Origin: Pollenia angustigena
Taxonomy: Eukaryota; Arthropoda; Insecta; Diptera; Polleniidae
DNA length: 64,000 bases
Reading direction: 5' to 3'
Assembly (NCBI GenBank): GCA_930367215.1
Contig: OV884059.1
Span: 36,819,882-36,883,881 of the forward strand
Shown here piece after piece: positions 50,237 to 60,101 of the stretch. Below the pieces are notes generated by a model. That model ran no database searches, had not been told where the DNA came from, and saw nothing but the letters and a program-made list of their open reading frames with translations. Each line of letters begins with the position of its first letter. The stretch's first letter is position 1. Made by a program: the position numbers and the translations under genes.

Positions 50237-50425
50237 GGAGTGTTCTGGAAATCGAAAAAGCAATTATTTGAAAGTTGTTTTTGATACACTTTCAATCAAA
50301 TTTTTATAATTTTTGTTATAAAATTCTTTTTAATAGAGAAATATCTGTCATTAAATTCTTTTATTATAAAAATCTAATTAAAAATTGAAGTTTTAAATTC
50401 TTGCGTTTTCTATTTCCAGAACACC
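50237..50425. mobile_element. Putative ~190-bp inverted-repeat element
   Basis: GTGTTCTGGAAATCGAAAAA near 50240 pairs with the complement of GTGTTCTGGAAATAGAAAAC ending near 50425, with weaker matching further in. No target duplication is clear. It directly abuts the TTA-flanked MITE at 50431. Confidence 0.45.
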
Positions 50426-50430
50426 GCTTA

Positions 50431-50573
50431 GTCTGGGATCACACTATGAAAGTTTTCTTTCAGAAAGTCTGAGTTTATTGGTGAGAGGGGAAGAGAACAT
50501 GCTTTTCTTTTCTCCTCTCTTACCTATAAACTCAGACTTTCTGAAAGAAAACTTTCATAGTGTGAACCAAGAC
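50431..50573. mobile_element. 143-bp palindromic PIF/Harbinger-type MITE, TSD TTA
   Basis: Nearly the whole unit is a hairpin: GTCTGGGATCACACTATGAA and AGTTTTCTTTCAGAAAGTCT on the left mirror the right arm. TTA at 50428-50430 and 50574-50576 gives the 3-bp duplication. Confidence 0.8.
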
Positions 50574-50980
50574 TTATAGTTATTACTTCGTAAATATTTG
50601 TAAAGATCTATATATAACACTGCTTACTTAATTAGTTTTAAATAAAGCCTAGTACTCTGTTCGAACTTGCGAAAAATGTTGAGCAACATTGATTATTTCA
50701 CACGAAAATTTTGTCATGTATCAATATTATCTATCTCGTGGTTTTTAAAAACTTAACGTTTTTATTAGTTACGAGTATACAACATTATTTTTGAAGGTAA
50801 ACAAAAACCATAGTTGGGGGTAGTGCACTAAATTTTAATCAACATTGCACTCTCACTAAATAAAACTGCAAAAAAATTTTTACCAGCTTTAGTGATGATT
50901 GGTATTTTTTTACTAGCACTAAAAAAATTATTTGGTATTGCAAATATTTTCATTATCGCTAACAGTGCCAGTGATGTTCC

Positions 50981-51115
50981 TCGACACGTCGTCTTTAAAA
51001 GTCGACACAACAGTGTCGTCAATCGTGTCGTCAATGTCGCCTATGTCGTCTATGTCGCCAATTGTGTCGCCAATGTCGCCTGTGTCGACAATTGTGTCGC
51101 CAATGTCGTCAATAA
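50981..51115. promoter_or_regulatory. Left subterminal repeats of the hAT element
   Basis: A cluster of GTGTCG / ATGTCG motifs spaced 9-12 bp (TCGACACGTCGTC, GTGTCGTCAATCGTGTCGTC, AATTGTGTCGCCAATGTCGC, TGTGTCGACAATTGTGTCGC). hAT transposases bind short subterminal repeats; assigning that role here is inference. Confidence 0.5.
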
Positions 51116-52865
51116 GAATCAGCTGTTCTTTAATTCACGTTTTGCCACGTTTTGCAATAAACTGTCATCAGTGAATCAAATTTATTAAATCAATCCTTAA
51201 GGGAAAAAACTTAAAAAATAAACAAACAAAACAAACTCATTAAATAAAAGATATGGTTGGGCGCACAAAGAATAAAGGTTACACAGAATTAAATTATGAT
51301 TTAGTGAAAATAAATGGCAAACATGCCGCATTTTGCAATGTGTGCAAAAAACATTTATTGAACACTGCAGAAGTTCGTCTAAAATTTGTTCATTTACACC
51401 ATTTCTTACATTCTTTTTTTTTTTCAAGAAATGTTTGCAAAATGATAACCGAAGCAAAAGATGCAAATGCATCTAATAATAATCCAGAAAATGAGAGTGA
51501 GGTTTCTGTGATCTACATCGTGGAAGATAACTCAAATAATGAGGTTCAGCTTTTGGATGCCGCAGAAACATTTGATATAAGTGTAAGCTTTGAATTAAAA
51601 TCCATTAATTGAAATAATTTGCAACATTGACTGATTTTTCTCTAGATGGAAAACAGCTCCAATGTTCTAGAAAATTGTCGATCTCCAGTTTCGTCTAATT
51701 TCAACAATAAACAAGCAATATCATGTTCATCAACATCGTTGAATTCAAACAATGAATTTGTTTCCAGACCAGCCTCTGCAGCATCGCTTTACTTCAACAA
51801 TAATAAACAAAACCTAAATAGCAACGTTAATCATTTCAGTTCAGGCTCATTGTCTACTACAAGCTCCGTCACAGCATTGTCTTCCAACGACGACCAATCA
51901 TTTTTCGCATCAAGTTAAAACAGGAAACGACCAGTTTCTAAAAAAAATTCCAGCTCTATTACTGCATTTGCTGACAGGTTGTCTGAAAAAGAAGAAGCTG
52001 AAATTCATCAATCTCTGGCTGAGTTTTTCTACGGATGTAATATTCCACTTTGTGTAGTAGAATCAATATATTTTAAAAACCTAATTAAAAAATTAAGACC
52101 AGCGTATGCTGACAAAATTCCTGGCCGGAAAGCGTTATCAACAACATTATTGGACACTGCATATGAAAAGTGCTTAACTTCTGCCAAAGAAACTATGGGT
52201 TCCGAAGCTGTTTTATTAATTGACGGATGGAAAAATTCTTCATCTAATTGTAAGACAGTGGTGTCGATGTTGCGTAACGCAAATGGAGAGCAAGGATTCT
52301 TAGAAGCCTGGGATGTGACTTGTGAAAGCGAAACTGCAGAAAAACTTGCCGAGATTGTGTCGGAATCTGTTAAGTTGGCTGAAAAAATGTATTCAACACA
52401 CGTCTATGCGGTCGTCTCCGATAATGCAAGCGCAATGAAGAAGATGGGACAACTTACGAGTCATTTGGTTTGGAAAAGCAATTGTAGTAGTCATACAGGA
52501 AACCTTTTAGCTAAAGATATTATTAACAAAGAGCTTGATCTTAAAGTCACATCGGTTTTAAAAGAATTTAAACATGCAGATTTAGAAAAGCTAATTGTTG
52601 AGAAAGGTGGAAAGCGAATGAAACTTCCATGTGACACTCGATGGTGTTCATACCGTGACGCATATCAATGTTTAATTTTAAACTCTCAAATTATGAGGCA
52701 AGTTGCAGCTGATTCAAAAGTGAGTGCTAAATCTGTGGGACTTCTTTTCGATGAAGTATTTATGAACGAAGTTAAAAAATATGTACTAATTCTGGATCCA
52801 ATTTGCAAATTAATAAATGAATGCCAGTCACAAAAGTGTTCTGCAGCAGATGCAGTGGACACTTG

Positions 52866-53128
52866 TAGTCCGGTCAAAATAAACATTTCAAATTGCATTA
52901 ACTCGCATAAAGCTGAAAATTGGCATAGACCTTCAGTTCACGAATACAAAAAATATGTGAAAAGTCCCCGTTGATCCGATGCTTGCTAAAAAAGATATTC
53001 GAGGTCAAAGGTCAAAAATATACGGTTTTTGCATTTTTTTCGTAAACGGTAAATATATCGCGAAAATGGTTAAAGTAAAAGTTGTAGATTATTAAATTTC
53101 CTACAAAAAACGTTCTTATACTTTTTTG
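52866..53128 (+). repeat. Left terminal inverted repeat of the Academ-like element
   Basis: About 263 bp. It contains GGTCAAA at the terminus and again twice in tandem (GAGGTCAAAGGTCAAAAATA, about 53010-53030), then ATATCGCGAAAATGG and AACTTTTAC-like motifs. The repeated GGTCAAA may be a transposase-binding motif. Confidence 0.85.
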
Positions 53129-53325
53129 CTACGACCCACCATTCCAGAGATATTCCCGTTTGAAATACTGGATTGGATGCCTACGCCGCCTGCATACAGA
53201 ATTATACGTTAAAAAAATTATTTTTTTTATATTTTTAGTGTTGAATGTTTCTTTGCATTGAAAATACGTACTCGTTACTGCTGCTTTTTATCACGATTTG
53301 TATTGTTTAATAGTTTTTGACAAAA

Positions 53326-56300
53326 ATGTCGAATTTGTGTTTTATTTGTAGTAAATCTTTGACTGAAGGTGACATTGTTGTTGTTGAACGTGGAATGAAA
53401 ACTTTAATTGATTCAAGTGCTGAGAGAAATGATGGGTTTTTTGAATACCTAAGTAATAGTGAATCTGTAACCATTCATACGCAATGCCGAAAAATGTATA
53501 CTCGTAAGAGTTCTATTGCTGCAGTTAAAAGGCAGCGTGACATAGAACAAGCTAGTACATCTAAAATGTCTAAAATCAGTCCACCGCGTACTAGAGCGCA
53601 GCTAAGTGAACCTGATTTTAGTTTTAAAAATTATTGCTTTTTTTGCGGCAATAATGCAAGTGAAGAGGCTGAAAAAAAACAACCGCAAAAGTGTAGGCGT
53701 AAAATCTGTAAAGTGTCTACATTAGAATTTAAAGAATCTATTATGAAGATAGCTCGAAGTCGTTCTGATGATACTGCAAAAAATGTTATTGCTCGCATTG
53801 AGTATGTGTATGATTTAGTTGCTGCTGAGGCTAAGTACCATATTAATTGCTACAACTCCTTCTTGAGACCCACTACTGGGGTGAAAAGCTGTCGTCCTCA
53901 AAATGAATCTATAAATTCTGCGATGGATAAAATATTTACATACATCGAAAATAGTGATGATTGCCAGTTTTCATTAGATGAATTAAAAAATATTTGTGAA
54001 ATTCCAACTATAGATAGCAGAACAATTAAGATGCGTTTGAAGTTGAAGTATGGAAATAAAATTATTTTAACTGAAAAACCCGGAAAAGTAACATTTATTT
54101 GTTTCATCGATAATCAGCATCATATTCTTAACAAAACTTGGTATGAAAATAAAAAAAGTAATGAAAAAGAAGAAAAGTTTAGATTCCTGAAAGCTGCAGC
54201 AGCAATCATTCGAGAGGATATTCAATCTTTAACATTTGATAATAGTGATTATCCCTCGCCTAATCGAATGTTTGAAGATATATACAGTGTTATACCGGAA
54301 TCATTGACATACTTTTTAGAAAAACTTATTCTTAAAAATAAAAGATTCAAATTAGAACACTTTAAATTAGTGTGTACAAATATTAGTCATATTATTATGA
54401 CTGCTATTAGGCCTAGATCATTCAAATCAAAATTGCAATTAGGTCTTTCGATATTTTTCCATCGACGGTTTGGATCAAAACGACTTATCGAAATTTTTTC
54501 GTCTCTTGGTTTGTGTGCATCTTACACTGACACTATGTTGTATGAAGCGGCCGCAGTTTTTCACAAACCACCTCACATTTTACCACCAGAAACTGGTACA
54601 TGTATTCAGTATGTTGCAGACAATGCTGATATAAATGTACATACTTTAGATGGCCATAATACGCTTCACGTAATGGGTATCATTCAAATTGTTACTCCGA
54701 AAAATTCATTTATATTAGAAGAGCCTATATCGCGAGTGAATAAAGTCCATTCAGCAGAAGATTTCGCGGCAAAAGCTGAAGTGAAAATACGATTCTATCA
54801 AAACAATGGTGTAGTAGCTCACAGTAAAATACCTGTGCAAAATGTTGAATATGAAAATGTCGTAAATGCACTCCAAAAAGTTGATATCTTATGGTTATAT
54901 GCCAAAACCAAGAATGTAACGCTACCCGGTTGGAATGGATATATTGAACGTTTAACAAGTAGTATTAAGAATTTTTCTACATCACAAATTTCATTCTTAC
55001 CATTTATTCATCAACCAGCCAGTAACTACAATACAATATACACAACTTTACTCTGTACTTTGGAAAATGCAAAACATTATGGTCACGATGTATGCATTAT
55101 TACTTTTGATCAACCTCTGTATGCGAAAGCTCGACAAATCGTCTCTACAGCACCTGAAGGATCTGAATTATCAAAAATCATAGTAAGACTTGGAGGATTT
55201 CATTTACTCATGTCATTTTTTGGAGCAATTGGTTTCATCATGCAAGGAAGTGGCCTAAAAGAGGTGCTGTCTCTAATTTATGCACCCAATTCACTAGACA
55301 AAATGCTCAATGGCCATGCTTACGCGAGAGCTGTTAGAGCTCATACATTGCTTCATCTGGCTTTAGCAACAATAATATTAAAAGAAATTGTAATTGATGA
55401 TGAGATAACTGAAAATCTCAAGACAACAATTGAAAATTTATTAAATAACACCACTACTTATTATGATATAGAAAATGACGATGAAATAAGCGGAGTATTA
55501 CTCAAACAGTTCGACCACAAGCTCAAAGAATATGAACAACGAGGACCTACAGCAAAATTGTGGATACAATATTTTCGCATGGTATCACTTGCTAAAGAGT
55601 TCATAAGAGCTGAGCGTATGGGAGATTGGCAAGCTCACATAAACAGCGTCAAAGGAATGCTCCCTTATTTTCACGCATCAGGACACTTTCCTTATGCCAA
55701 GTCGGCGCATCTATATTTGCAAGATATGCTGCAGTTGGAGAAGTTAATGGATAGCAGTGTTTACCGGAGATTTACAGAGGGATTTTTTACTGTAAGACGT
55801 TCCGACAAATTAACTTGTGGAACTTCCACGGATATGGTTATTGAGCAATCACTGATGAAATCAATGAAGACAAGTGGAGGGATTTCTCGAGGAAGAAGCA
55901 CGAAAGAGAGTGTCATAAGTAAATGGGTTTATGGCATGCATGCGATGAATGCTGTGTGTGAAGGAGTGGAAGATCTTGCTAATGTTAGAATGGACGTAAC
56001 AGATCAACATGTAGATGCAAGTGACTCAAGAGTTAAAAAAGATGTTAGTGACGTGAAAAAACTTTTGGAATGGTTTTTATTCCACAATCCTTTTCCTCAT
56101 ATTAACAAAATCTTATCAATTGCTAGTGGAGTAGTCGGTGATAATAAAATTAATTGTCATCAAGCTCGAGAAGTTGGAATTGCTGCTATGTCTAAAATAA
56201 CAGGACAAACATTCAACAACATAAAATTAAAAAGGGCTGATAGAGTACTCCCTATTTTAAGCATGAGTAGCTCTATAAAAGTTCATGACGAGAAAGTACC

Positions 56301-57804
56301 TGTAGACCCTGTATTGCTATTTCAACGTATGAGTATCACTAAGGCATTTGATGATGAAATCGAAAAATTCTTCGAATATGAATTAGCTCCTTACCCATTA
56401 TCACTCTTCGATGCAATTGGAATGCGTAAAACACAAAAGTCAGCTATATATGATTGCTTTCAACCCGTGATCATTGAAATTGACAGCACCAATACAAATT
56501 ACATCATTGATGGTGGATATCTTTTACACCGCGTTGTGTGGGATCAAGGAGAATTATTTAGCTCTATTTTTGATAAATACGTTCAGTATATACATAGACA
56601 TTTTGGTCAAAAAGTGACAATTGTATTTGATGGTTATTCTGATAATAAAAAAAATATTAAAGCTGCAGAACAACACCGTCGATCTACAAAAACATCTTCA
56701 TCTGCGGATTTTGTTTTTGATGAATATATGGCTGTTCCAACCAATCAACAAAAATTCCTGGCTAATACTCACAACAAGTCGCGCTTTATTTCAATTTTAT
56801 GTGATAAATTTAAAGCTGCAAACATTTCAGTGAAACAAGCTGATAACGACGCTGATGTTCTAATCATTGAAACAGCAATAGAACAATTTAATACAACAAA
56901 TTTAACTATTGTTGTTGGTGAAGATGTGGATTTATTAATACTACTCACTGCGCGCGTTCCAGTTGATGAGATTATATATTTTTTAAAACCTGGAAAGGCC
57001 GGACAACAAACAAATATTTATTCATCGAAAAGTTTATCTGCCTATCCCAAATGTGAAAAAAATATCTTATTTTTACATGCAATAACTGGCTGCGACACTA
57101 CTTCAGCATTTTTTAAAAGGGGTAAAACATCAGTCTTCAAATTATGTGAAAAACGTAATGATTTAATTAATTACGCGGAAGTATTTAAAGACATCAATTC
57201 TTCTTCACAACTCATCGTCTCAAATGGAATTCGCTTTCTTCTTGCAATGTATGGAGCTCCAAAAAAAATTGATTGTCTCGATAAATACAGATATTTAAGT
57301 TTTGTAAAAAATACCCGAAATAATAAAAGGGTAGAATTATCTTGCCTTCCACCAACATCTGCCGCTGCTTACCAACATTTATGTCGAGTGTATTATCAAA
57401 TCCAAGTGTGGCTAGGCAATGAATTGAATCCGGAAGACTGGGGTTGGACATTAGTAGATAATACTTTGGTGCCAATTCATACTTTACTCCCACCTGCTCC
57501 AGAAAAACTTCTGAACACCATTTTTTGCAACTGCAAAAAAGGTTGCAGTGGAAACTGTGGCTGCAAAAAAGTTGGATTGTTTTGCTCAGTAGCATGCACT
57601 AATTGTCAAGGTCAGTCTTGCTCTAATACTATATCAATTGCCTCAGGTGAAAATTTAAATGATATCGACGAAGAATCATCTGATGAATTTTTATTTGAAC
57701 AATGTACAGATATACAAGAAGAAGTAGAAGAAAACCAAGGAGAAAACGAAGACATTATAGTTGAAGTTGAGCTCGAAGACTATGTCAGATTAAAATTTTT
57801 TTAA
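53326..57804 (+). CDS. Academ-like transposase: zinc fingers, DDE-like core, XPG/FEN1-like nuclease, CXC motif
   Basis: An intact 1492-codon frame, with the start at the ATG 53326. Residues 5-54 (C5, C8, H51, C54) and about 104-175 (C104, C107, H172, C175 in YCFFC and YHINCY) are Cys/His modules likely to bind zinc. The middle has YVADNADIN (D432), ITFDQPLYAKA (D595), LGGFHLLMSFFGAIG and TDMVIEQSLM (E840), in the order expected of an RNase-H/DDE core; the triad is my proposal. Residues 1062-1257 look like an XPG/FEN1-type nuclease: IIDGG (D1062), VFDGY (D1102), DNDADVLI (D1175, D1177), GEDVDLLILL (E1199, D1200, D1202), ITGCDTTS (D1257). A Cys-rich CXC-like motif (1401-1432) and an acidic tail follow. 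AATAAA-type signals occur near 57880. No stop, frameshift or intron is needed. Presumably nuclear, acting on the element's own ends. Confidence 0.8.
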   Translation: MSNLCFICSKSLTEGDIVVVERGMKTLIDSSAERNDGFFEYLSNSESVTIHTQCRKMYTRKSSIAAVKRQRDIEQASTSKMSKISPPRTRAQLSEPDFSFKNYCFFCGNNASEEAEKKQPQKCRRKICKVSTLEFKESIMKIARSRSDDTAKNVIARIEYVYDLVAAEAKYHINCYNSFLRPTTGVKSCRPQNESINSAMDKIFTYIENSDDCQFSLDELKNICEIPTIDSRTIKMRLKLKYGNKIILTEKPGKVTFICFIDNQHHILNKTWYENKKSNEKEEKFRFLKAAAAIIREDIQSLTFDNSDYPSPNRMFEDIYSVIPESLTYFLEKLILKNKRFKLEHFKLVCTNISHIIMTAIRPRSFKSKLQLGLSIFFHRRFGSKRLIEIFSSLGLCASYTDTMLYEAAAVFHKPPHILPPETGTCIQYVADNADINVHTLDGHNTLHVMGIIQIVTPKNSFILEEPISRVNKVHSAEDFAAKAEVKIRFYQNNGVVAHSKIPVQNVEYENVVNALQKVDILWLYAKTKNVTLPGWNGYIERLTSSIKNFSTSQISFLPFIHQPASNYNTIYTTLLCTLENAKHYGHDVCIITFDQPLYAKARQIVSTAPEGSELSKIIVRLGGFHLLMSFFGAIGFIMQGSGLKEVLSLIYAPNSLDKMLNGHAYARAVRAHTLLHLALATIILKEIVIDDEITENLKTTIENLLNNTTTYYDIENDDEISGVLLKQFDHKLKEYEQRGPTAKLWIQYFRMVSLAKEFIRAERMGDWQAHINSVKGMLPYFHASGHFPYAKSAHLYLQDMLQLEKLMDSSVYRRFTEGFFTVRRSDKLTCGTSTDMVIEQSLMKSMKTSGGISRGRSTKESVISKWVYGMHAMNAVCEGVEDLANVRMDVTDQHVDASDSRVKKDVSDVKKLLEWFLFHNPFPHINKILSIASGVVGDNKINCHQAREVGIAAMSKITGQTFNNIKLKRADRVLPILSMSSSIKVHDEKVPVDPVLLFQRMSITKAFDDEIEKFFEYELAPYPLSLFDAIGMRKTQKSAIYDCFQPVIIEIDSTNTNYIIDGGYLLHRVVWDQGELFSSIFDKYVQYIHRHFGQKVTIVFDGYSDNKKNIKAAEQHRRSTKTSSSADFVFDEYMAVPTNQQKFLANTHNKSRFISILCDKFKAANISVKQADNDADVLIIETAIEQFNTTNLTIVVGEDVDLLILLTARVPVDEIIYFLKPGKAGQQTNIYSSKSLSAYPKCEKNILFLHAITGCDTTSAFFKRGKTSVFKLCEKRNDLINYAEVFKDINSSSQLIVSNGIRFLLAMYGAPKKIDCLDKYRYLSFVKNTRNNKRVELSCLPPTSAAAYQHLCRVYYQIQVWLGNELNPEDWGWTLVDNTLVPIHTLLPPAPEKLLNTIFCNCKKGCSGNCGCKKVGLFCSVACTNCQGQSCSNTISIASGENLNDIDEESSDEFLFEQCTDIQEEVEENQGENEDIIVEVELEDYVRLKFF

Positions 57805-57892
57805 ATCAATTCACATAATTTTATGAAATAATTTCCAATAATACCATATTTTATTTCATATTGTATTTTTTAATAATAAAATAAAAATAAAT

Positions 57893-58166
57893 AAAAAAAA
57901 AGTATAAGAACGTTTTTTGTAGGAAATTTAATAATCTACAACTTTTACTTTAACCATTTTCGCGATATATTTACCGTTTACGAAAAAAATGCAAAAAACG
58001 TATATTTTTGACCTTTGACCTCGAATATCTTTTTTAGCAAGCATCGGATCAACGGGGACTTTTCACATATTTTTTGTATTCGTGAACTGAAGGTCTATGC
58101 CAATTTTCAGCTTTATGCGAGTTAATGCAAGGTTAGCCTTTTTTTGTGTCTATTTTGACCGGACTA
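57893..58166 (-). repeat. Right terminal inverted repeat of the Academ-like element
   Basis: About 274 bp, complement of 52866-53128 with one clear mismatch in the inner 230 bp, plus a longer variable stretch next to the terminus (AGACACAAAAAAAGGCTAAC against AAACATTTCAAA on the left). High arm identity implies recent insertion. Confidence 0.85.
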
Positions 58167-58849
58167 TTGGCTGAGTCTGCAGTTGCCCGCAGAATATTCA
58201 ACAATGCTTAAAAACAGACAGAATATGGCTTTAAACAAATACTCGTTAAGTGCATTCTACTTGCATCCTTTCAAGGATAAAGCAAAATTAAACAATGAAC
58301 ATGATGACATTATTTTTGAATTCCTGTTCCAAAATTTGGATGGAACTGGAATTGAAGAGTGGGACCATTATCGACACAAAACAGGTTTTTTTAAAACGCT
58401 CTTTGAAAAAGATATTCAAAAGCCTCTTGTTTTTTGGAACATGGCGGAAATGAAATATCCAACATTAACAAAGTTCGCAAAAAAATTATTGCAGATTCCG
58501 ACCTCTTCTGCTCAACTAGAGCGACTGTTTTCAAGCTGGGCTCATGTTCACTCTTTCAAAAGAAACCGTCTCACATTTGAGCGGTCCAAAAAACTCCTAC
58601 ATGTTTATTATTCCCTTCGATTCAAAGATGTTTCTCTAGAAAATGAAACAGATGAATCTGATTTTTAATAAATAATTAAAATATCTAAAGTTTACATAAT
58701 TTTCCAATAAATTTTTACATTTTATTATTTTTATCTTTTAAATTGAAAATTAAAAATGTAAATTGAAAGGTTCTGAAATAAAAATATATACAATAAAATA
58801 TTGAATTTTTGCGTTTTGTCGAATTATTATACTTTTTAAACAGTGAATT

Positions 58850-58955
58850 TTCTATTGTCGACGTGTCGTTTATTTGGTGTCGACAATTATGAATTGACGA
58901 CACGGAATTGTCGACACGTCGACAATTGTGTAGTCGACACCGTGTAGTCTACACG
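58850..58955. promoter_or_regulatory. Right subterminal repeats of the hAT element
   Basis: Repeats of TGTCGAC and GTGTCG (TTGTCGACGTGTCG, GGTGTCGACAATTATG, AATTGTCGACACGTCGACAA, GTAGTCGACACCG) mirror those at the left end. Confidence 0.5.
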
Positions 58956-59289
58956 GCACATCACTGAACAGTGCAATCAAAAGCTGTACGAAAACATAAT
59001 ATCACTAAAATTTAAAAAATTTTATGTTGAACGTGCATAAGCAAAGGAAATTAAATTCAATGAAATTCTGTGAATAACGGAATAATTCTTGGATTTAATC
59101 ATGAAAACACAAGTTTTGTATTTTAAATTGTGTGCAAAATTTTTAGTCAAATAAGTGAAGCGCAAAATGTTTTCAAATTACAATCAATTATGTGTAGTGA
59201 GATTGCTAATTTTCAATTCATCACTCAACATCAACAAAATTTTTGCAATCATTTTGAACTAGTGCACTACCCCCATCTATGACAAAAAC

Positions 59290-60101
59290 CATGTGTTTTG
59301 ATAATTGTCATTAAAAAAGTAAAACAATTTTATTTTATAAATTTCTATAGTAAAAAACAAAAAAATTTAATTTTATTATTAATTTTTGCACTTCTCAAAT
59401 ACAAAAAGAAATTTTTTTATATTGATTTTTAAAACAATTCGCACGAAATACTGAACAGAGTACCAAGCTTAAAACAAAAATTTAAGATGGCAAACAATTT
59501 TTGGAAATAAAATTCGACTTGTGGAAGTGTGGCTACGCGTGGGGCAAATTCTTTACTTTGAGTTATAGAAAAATTCAAGATAAAGAAGTTCTAGAGTTCA
59601 AGTTATAGGCATAAAATCATGTGAATTGGCCTGTCTACCGCTAGTGCCAAGAGACTCCTTTCGACTTCGAACCTATAGCGGCCCTCATGATATGTCTTTA
59701 GACACCAGACCCAAAACTTAAACTCGAATATAAGTCTTTTATTGCCACCTAAAATTTTATTGTAACAATATGTAACAGTCATTTCAATGATAATAATATA
59801 TTTTTTATACCAAACTCTTAATTTTTTTTCAAACTGTGTGCTTACCTGAAGTACATAAATGAAAATATGTAGTACAAATATAAAGTTACATATAACAAAA
59901 ACCATTTATTTAAAATTAATGTACATTAAATACTATGTATAAAACAAACTAAAACAATTCATATTGAGAGCATATCACAAAATTTATGAATAATAATTGC
60001 CTATTTCACGATGTCACTCGAACGTTTACGTTCGCACAAATAACATATAAAACAAAAACAAAGTTTTCAAATTTGTTTTCATATCAGCAGTCTTCGTATA
60101 A
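59290..60101. other. Intergenic DNA
   Basis: No gene, RNA or element boundary recognised. The far right end, just before the Tigger, may belong to the same LINE that resumes at 63090, but I could not confirm it by translation. Confidence 0.4.

Larger units (their letters stand above)
52866..58166 (+). mobile_element. 5.3-kb Academ-like DNA transposon with XPG-nuclease transposase, apparent TSD TTG
   Basis: Both ends read TAGTCCGGTCAAAATA. After a variable 25-34 bp, the inverted repeats continue with only about one mismatch over some 230 bp (from TTGCATTAACTCGCATAAAG to AAAACGTTCTTATACTTTTT; left arm to about 53128, right arm from about 57893). TTG flanks at 52863-52865 and 58167-58169. Choosing this 3-bp duplication is supported by the host hAT frame, which stays open across the join; a TA duplication would create a stop. 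A single large gene fills the element. Academ elements, as I recall them, have 3-4-bp duplications and transposases carrying XPG-like nuclease domains, which fits; the assignment is from memory. Confidence 0.75.
51253..58668 (+). pseudogene. hAT transposase gene, one stop and split by a nested transposon
   Basis: Exon 1 (51253-51582) starts MVGRTKNKGYTELNYDLVKI with the first half of a BED zinc finger (FCNVCKKHLL); its His half is not clear, and a further small intron may lie near 51373-51427. A 63-bp GT-AG intron (51583-51645) joins exon 2 in frame. A single in-frame TAA at 51916-51918 is followed, in the same frame, by the catalytic core (AVLLIDGWKNSSSNCKTVVS, AVVSDNASAMKKM, CSSHTGNLLAKDI, CDTRWCSYRDAY), as in hAT/DUF659 proteins. 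At 52866 the 5.3-kb element interrupts; the frame resumes at 58170 and ends with the hAT dimerisation domain (FWNMAEMKYPTLTKFAKKLL, TSSAQLERLFSSW, KRNRLTFERSKKLL) at 58668. Removing the insert with one TTG keeps the frame open. Confidence 0.88.
50969..58966 (+). mobile_element. hAT transposon (8 kb with nested insert), TSD AACAGTGC
   Basis: Left end CAGTGATGTTCCTCGACACG, right end complement of CAGTGATGTGCCGTGTAGAC, the usual hAT CAGTGATG start. An exact 8-bp duplication AACAGTGC sits at 50961-50968 and 58967-58974. Without the 5.3-kb nested element and one TTG it would be about 2.7 kb, a normal size for an autonomous hAT. It carries one transposase gene and clustered TGTCGAC-like subterminal repeats at both ends. 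Confidence 0.92.
50811..59281. mobile_element. hAT-type MITE hosting a full hAT element, TSD ACAAAAAC
   Basis: Termini CATAGTTGGGGGTAGTGCAC (50811) and the complement of CATAGATGGGGGTAGTGCAC (ending 59281), followed inward by TA. An exact 8-bp repeat, ACAAAAAC, lies at 50803-50810 and 59282-59289. Without the hAT insert it is about 465 bp and non-coding. The 8-bp duplication places it with hAT. Confidence 0.8.

Noticed and set aside
50892..51188. Two overlapping frames rich in VANCVANVA or MSSMSPIVSP repeats
   Set aside because: These are translations of the hAT subterminal GTGTCG repeats.
53317..53325. TTG at 53317 as start of the large protein
   Set aside because: An ATG lies three codons downstream at 53326, directly before the first zinc-module cysteines; a eukaryotic TTG start is unlikely.
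52866..58166. TA target duplication (mariner-like) for the 5.3-kb element
   Set aside because: The TA reading leaves a stop codon in the host hAT frame at the join, whereas TTG keeps it open; the encoded protein is also unlike mariner.
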